Assembly: GCA_025360685.1 (NCBI GenBank)
Contig: JANYBR010000322.1
Location: 1-6,508 of the forward strand
Source: Pseudomonadota bacterium
Lineage (GTDB): Bacteria; Pseudomonadota; Alphaproteobacteria; Micropepsales; Micropepsaceae
Reading direction: 5' to 3'
Length of the DNA: 6,508 bases
A program made the position numbers and the translations under genes. Positions 4,918 to 6,508 of the stretch are shown piece by piece. Position 1 is the stretch's first letter. Every line of letters starts with the position of its first letter. The notes beneath the pieces are model-generated. The model had not been told where the DNA came from and ran no database searches. It saw nothing but the letters and a program-made list of their open reading frames with translations.

Positions 4918-6090
4918 TTGACCGACCGCGCTCGAGGTCCGCTTTCCGGCATTCTGGTCGTCGATCTGACGCGCGTGCTTGCCGGACCCTACGCCACCTT
5001 GATGCTGAACGAGCTGGGCGCGCGCATCATCAAGGTCGAGCCGCCGCGCACCGGCGACGACAGCCGCCATGTCGGACCGTTCGTGAAGACGCCGGCGGGC
5101 AAGACCAAGTCCGGCTATTTCATGAGCGTCAACCGGGGCAAGGAGTCGATCGCCCTCGATCTGAAGGCAGAAGGCGATCGCGGGATTTTCGAGGCGCTTC
5201 TGGCGCGCGCCGATGTGCTGATCGAAAATTATCGCGGCGGCACGATGGAAAAACTCGGCTTCGGCTACGAAGCGCTCAAGGACAAATATCCGAAGCTGAT
5301 CTATTGCGGCGTGTCGGGCTTCGGCCACTCCGGGCCATATGCCAAGCGGCCGGCCTACGACATGGTGGTGCAGGCGATGGGTGGCGTGATGAGCCTCACC
5401 GGCCATCCGGATTCGCCACCGACGCGGGTCGGCACGTCCACGGGCGATCTCAGTGCCGGGCTGTTCGGCGTCATCGGCATCGTCGCCGCGCTCTATGCGC
5501 GCAAGAGCACCGGCCGCGGCCAGAAGGTCGACATCTCGATGCTCGATTCCCAGGTGGCATTGCTGGAGAACGCGATCGCGCGCTATGTCGCGAGCGGAGA
5601 AGTGCCCGGCCGCCTCGGCTCGCGCCATCCCTCGATCGCGCCGTTCGCGGCATTCGCCACCAGGGACGGCCACATCGCCATCGCGGCAGGAAACAACGAT
5701 CTGTTCGCGCGCACCGCCAAGGTCCTCGGCCGCGACGATCTTGTCACCGATGCGCGTTTCACTTCCAATCCCAAGCGCGTGCAGAACCATGAACCGTTGC
5801 ACGAGGAGATCGAAATCGCGCTTTCTGCCAAGCCGTCGAAGGAATGGCTGGCACTGCTCGACGCGGCCGGCGTGCCAAGCGGACCGCTCAACAATGTCGC
5901 GCAGGTGATGGAAGACCCGCAGGTCCTGCATCGCAACATGATCGTGACCTCACTTGATCCCGATCTCGGCCCCATCCGCATGCAGGGTAATCCGGTGAAG
6001 CTGTCGGAATATGAAGATCCAAATACGCGCCCTGCGGCGCCCGAGCTCGACGAACATCGCGCGGCGATTTTGAAGGAGCTTGGTCTTTAG
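4918..6090 (+). CDS. Class III CoA-transferase (CaiB/BaiF, formyl-CoA transferase-like)
   Basis: This enzyme moves a CoA group between carboxylic acids through an aspartyl-CoA thioester, as an interlocked dimer in the cytosol. With the TTG start at 4918 it has 390 residues, usual for the family, and begins MTDRARGPLSGILVVDLTRVLAGPY. The N-terminal Rossmann-like part carries LSGILVVDLTRVLAGPYAT and the ELGARIIKVEPP strand. The nucleophile is Asp148 in PAYDMVVQAMGG, where formyl-CoA transferase has its catalytic aspartate. GDLSAGLFGVIGIVAALYAR, SRHPSIAPFAAFATRDGHIAIAAGNNDLF (~235-263) and a C-terminal GVPSGPLNNVAQVMEDPQV complete the pattern. The ATG at 4885 would add 11 residues encoded by the palindromic repeat and is rejected. 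The substrate is unknown: no oxalyl-CoA decarboxylase, dehydrogenase or thiolase gene is adjacent, so neither oxalate nor carnitine use can be claimed. The coding sequence is intact. The third GST gene converges 22 bp downstream. Confidence 0.92.
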   Translation: MTDRARGPLSGILVVDLTRVLAGPYATLMLNELGARIIKVEPPRTGDDSRHVGPFVKTPAGKTKSGYFMSVNRGKESIALDLKAEGDRGIFEALLARADVLIENYRGGTMEKLGFGYEALKDKYPKLIYCGVSGFGHSGPYAKRPAYDMVVQAMGGVMSLTGHPDSPPTRVGTSTGDLSAGLFGVIGIVAALYARKSTGRGQKVDISMLDSQVALLENAIARYVASGEVPGRLGSRHPSIAPFAAFATRDGHIAIAAGNNDLFARTAKVLGRDDLVTDARFTSNPKRVQNHEPLHEEIEIALSAKPSKEWLALLDAAGVPSGPLNNVAQVMEDPQVLHRNMIVTSLDPDLGPIRMQGNPVKLSEYEDPNTRPAAPELDEHRAAILKELGL

Positions 6091-6092
6091 AT

Positions 6093-6112
6093 CCGCCTTG
6101 CGCGTCGGGCGG
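6093..6112. terminator. Possible short GC hairpin between convergent stops
   Basis: CCGCC (6093-6097) can pair with GGCGG (6108-6112) around a 10-nt loop in the 22-bp gap between the CoA-transferase stop and the stop of the convergent GST gene. Location fits a shared terminator, but the stem is only 5 bp and no T run follows on either strand, so this is weak. Confidence 0.2.
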
Positions 6113-6508
6113 TCATTGCCGGGGCGCCATGGCGGCCCAGGCCTTCGTAGCCTGGCATGTTTCCATGGCACGCTTGTAGCGTTCGCGCCCGCTGGTGCGA
6201 GCCACATAGGCCTTCTCCGCCGTGCCAAGGATGAAGCCCCCGCTTCTTTGGGCCAGCTCCAGGGCATAGGTCACTGAAATGTCGGCCGCCGTGAAGCTGT
6301 CGCCCGCAAGATACGGCGAGCGCGCAAGCTGCCGCGACACCAACCCCAGACGGCTTTCGAACACTTCCAGCGCCTTGACCGCGCCCCAGTTCCGCCGCTC
6401 GGCTTCGGGCGCGAGGTTGCGGCTGACCACGACGAAGTAGATGGAGGCCGCAAGGCCGGCTTCGCCAAGGTGAAGGAACTGCTGGTATGCAGGAAAGGCG
6501 GCATCGTG
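6113..6508 (-). CDS. Glutathione S-transferase family protein, C-terminal part (5' end outside window)
   Basis: The frame is open to the window edge, so only the last 131 residues are visible; the GTG at 6430 is an internal valine codon, not the start. The fragment begins HDAAFPAYQQFLHLGEAGLAASIYF, the linker and first helices of a GST C-terminal domain. It continues with NWGAVKALEVFESRLGLVSRQLARSPYLAGDSFTAADIS (41-78 of the visible part), containing the GST helical capping box FTAAD (72-76). The thioredoxin-like GSH-binding domain lies beyond base 6508. It is clearly different from the tandem pair: apart from the capping box little aligns, and it carries RNLAPEAERRN and a long tail, so it belongs to another GST subgroup. 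Its substrate is unknown. It ends in TGA and converges on the CoA-transferase gene. Confidence 0.88.
   Translation of the reverse strand, partial: HDAAFPAYQQFLHLGEAGLAASIYFVVVSRNLAPEAERRNWGAVKALEVFESRLGLVSRQLARSPYLAGDSFTAADISVTYALELAQRSGGFILGTAEKAYVARTSGRERYKRAMETCQATKAWAAMAPRQ

Noticed and set aside
4600..5931. 443-residue open frame on the minus strand opposite the CoA-transferase gene
   Set aside because: It lies antisense to a well-supported gene, crosses the palindromic repeat and the DUF4169 gene, has low-complexity Arg/His/Asp-rich composition and no family motif. Long antisense frames are common at this GC content.

Overview
The window looks like GC-rich chromosomal DNA from an alphaproteobacterium, most likely Hyphomicrobiales of the Bradyrhizobium/Rhodopseudomonas/Xanthobacteraceae type. 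This rests on codon use, a class II fumarase, two small alphaproteobacterial families (an RHH_4-type ribbon-helix-helix protein and a DUF4169-type protein), and a long palindromic repeat of the kind scattered through such genomes. The genus assignment is inference. I see no phage, CRISPR, IS transposase, tRNA or rRNA.

Layout. The window opens inside fumC (C-terminal ~45%, + strand). It is followed by a DMT/EamA permease (700-1641) and, 10 bp later, a 71-residue ribbon-helix-helix protein (1652-1867). An 86-bp gap carries two 16-bp palindromic operator-like sites, 22 bp apart and on the same DNA face. It leads into two tandem paralogous glutathione S-transferase (GST) genes (1954-2550 and 2616-3215). 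Converging on these is a CPA1-type Na+/H+ antiporter on the minus strand (3271-4512). Divergent from it is a 60-residue DUF4169-type protein (4587-4769). A 139-bp cloverleaf-like palindrome (4769-4907) begins on the last base of the DUF4169 stop codon. It ends 10 bp before the probable TTG start of a class III CoA-transferase (4918-6090). The window closes with the C-terminal part of a third, different GST (6113-6508, minus strand), which converges on the CoA-transferase gene.

How the genes relate. Three GST genes within 4.6 kb, an exporter-type permease and a cation/proton antiporter suggest an accessory stress and detoxification neighbourhood placed among housekeeping genes (fumC, RHH_4, DUF4169). 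The tandem GST pair probably forms one transcription unit controlled from the double operator at 1886-1923. The regulator is unknown; the adjacent RHH protein is one candidate. The other genes look like separate units.

No entirely new biological system is evident. The least explained signals are the double operator, the structured repeat that sets the 5' boundary of the CoA-transferase gene, and a perfect hairpin ending 2 nt before the antiporter AUG.
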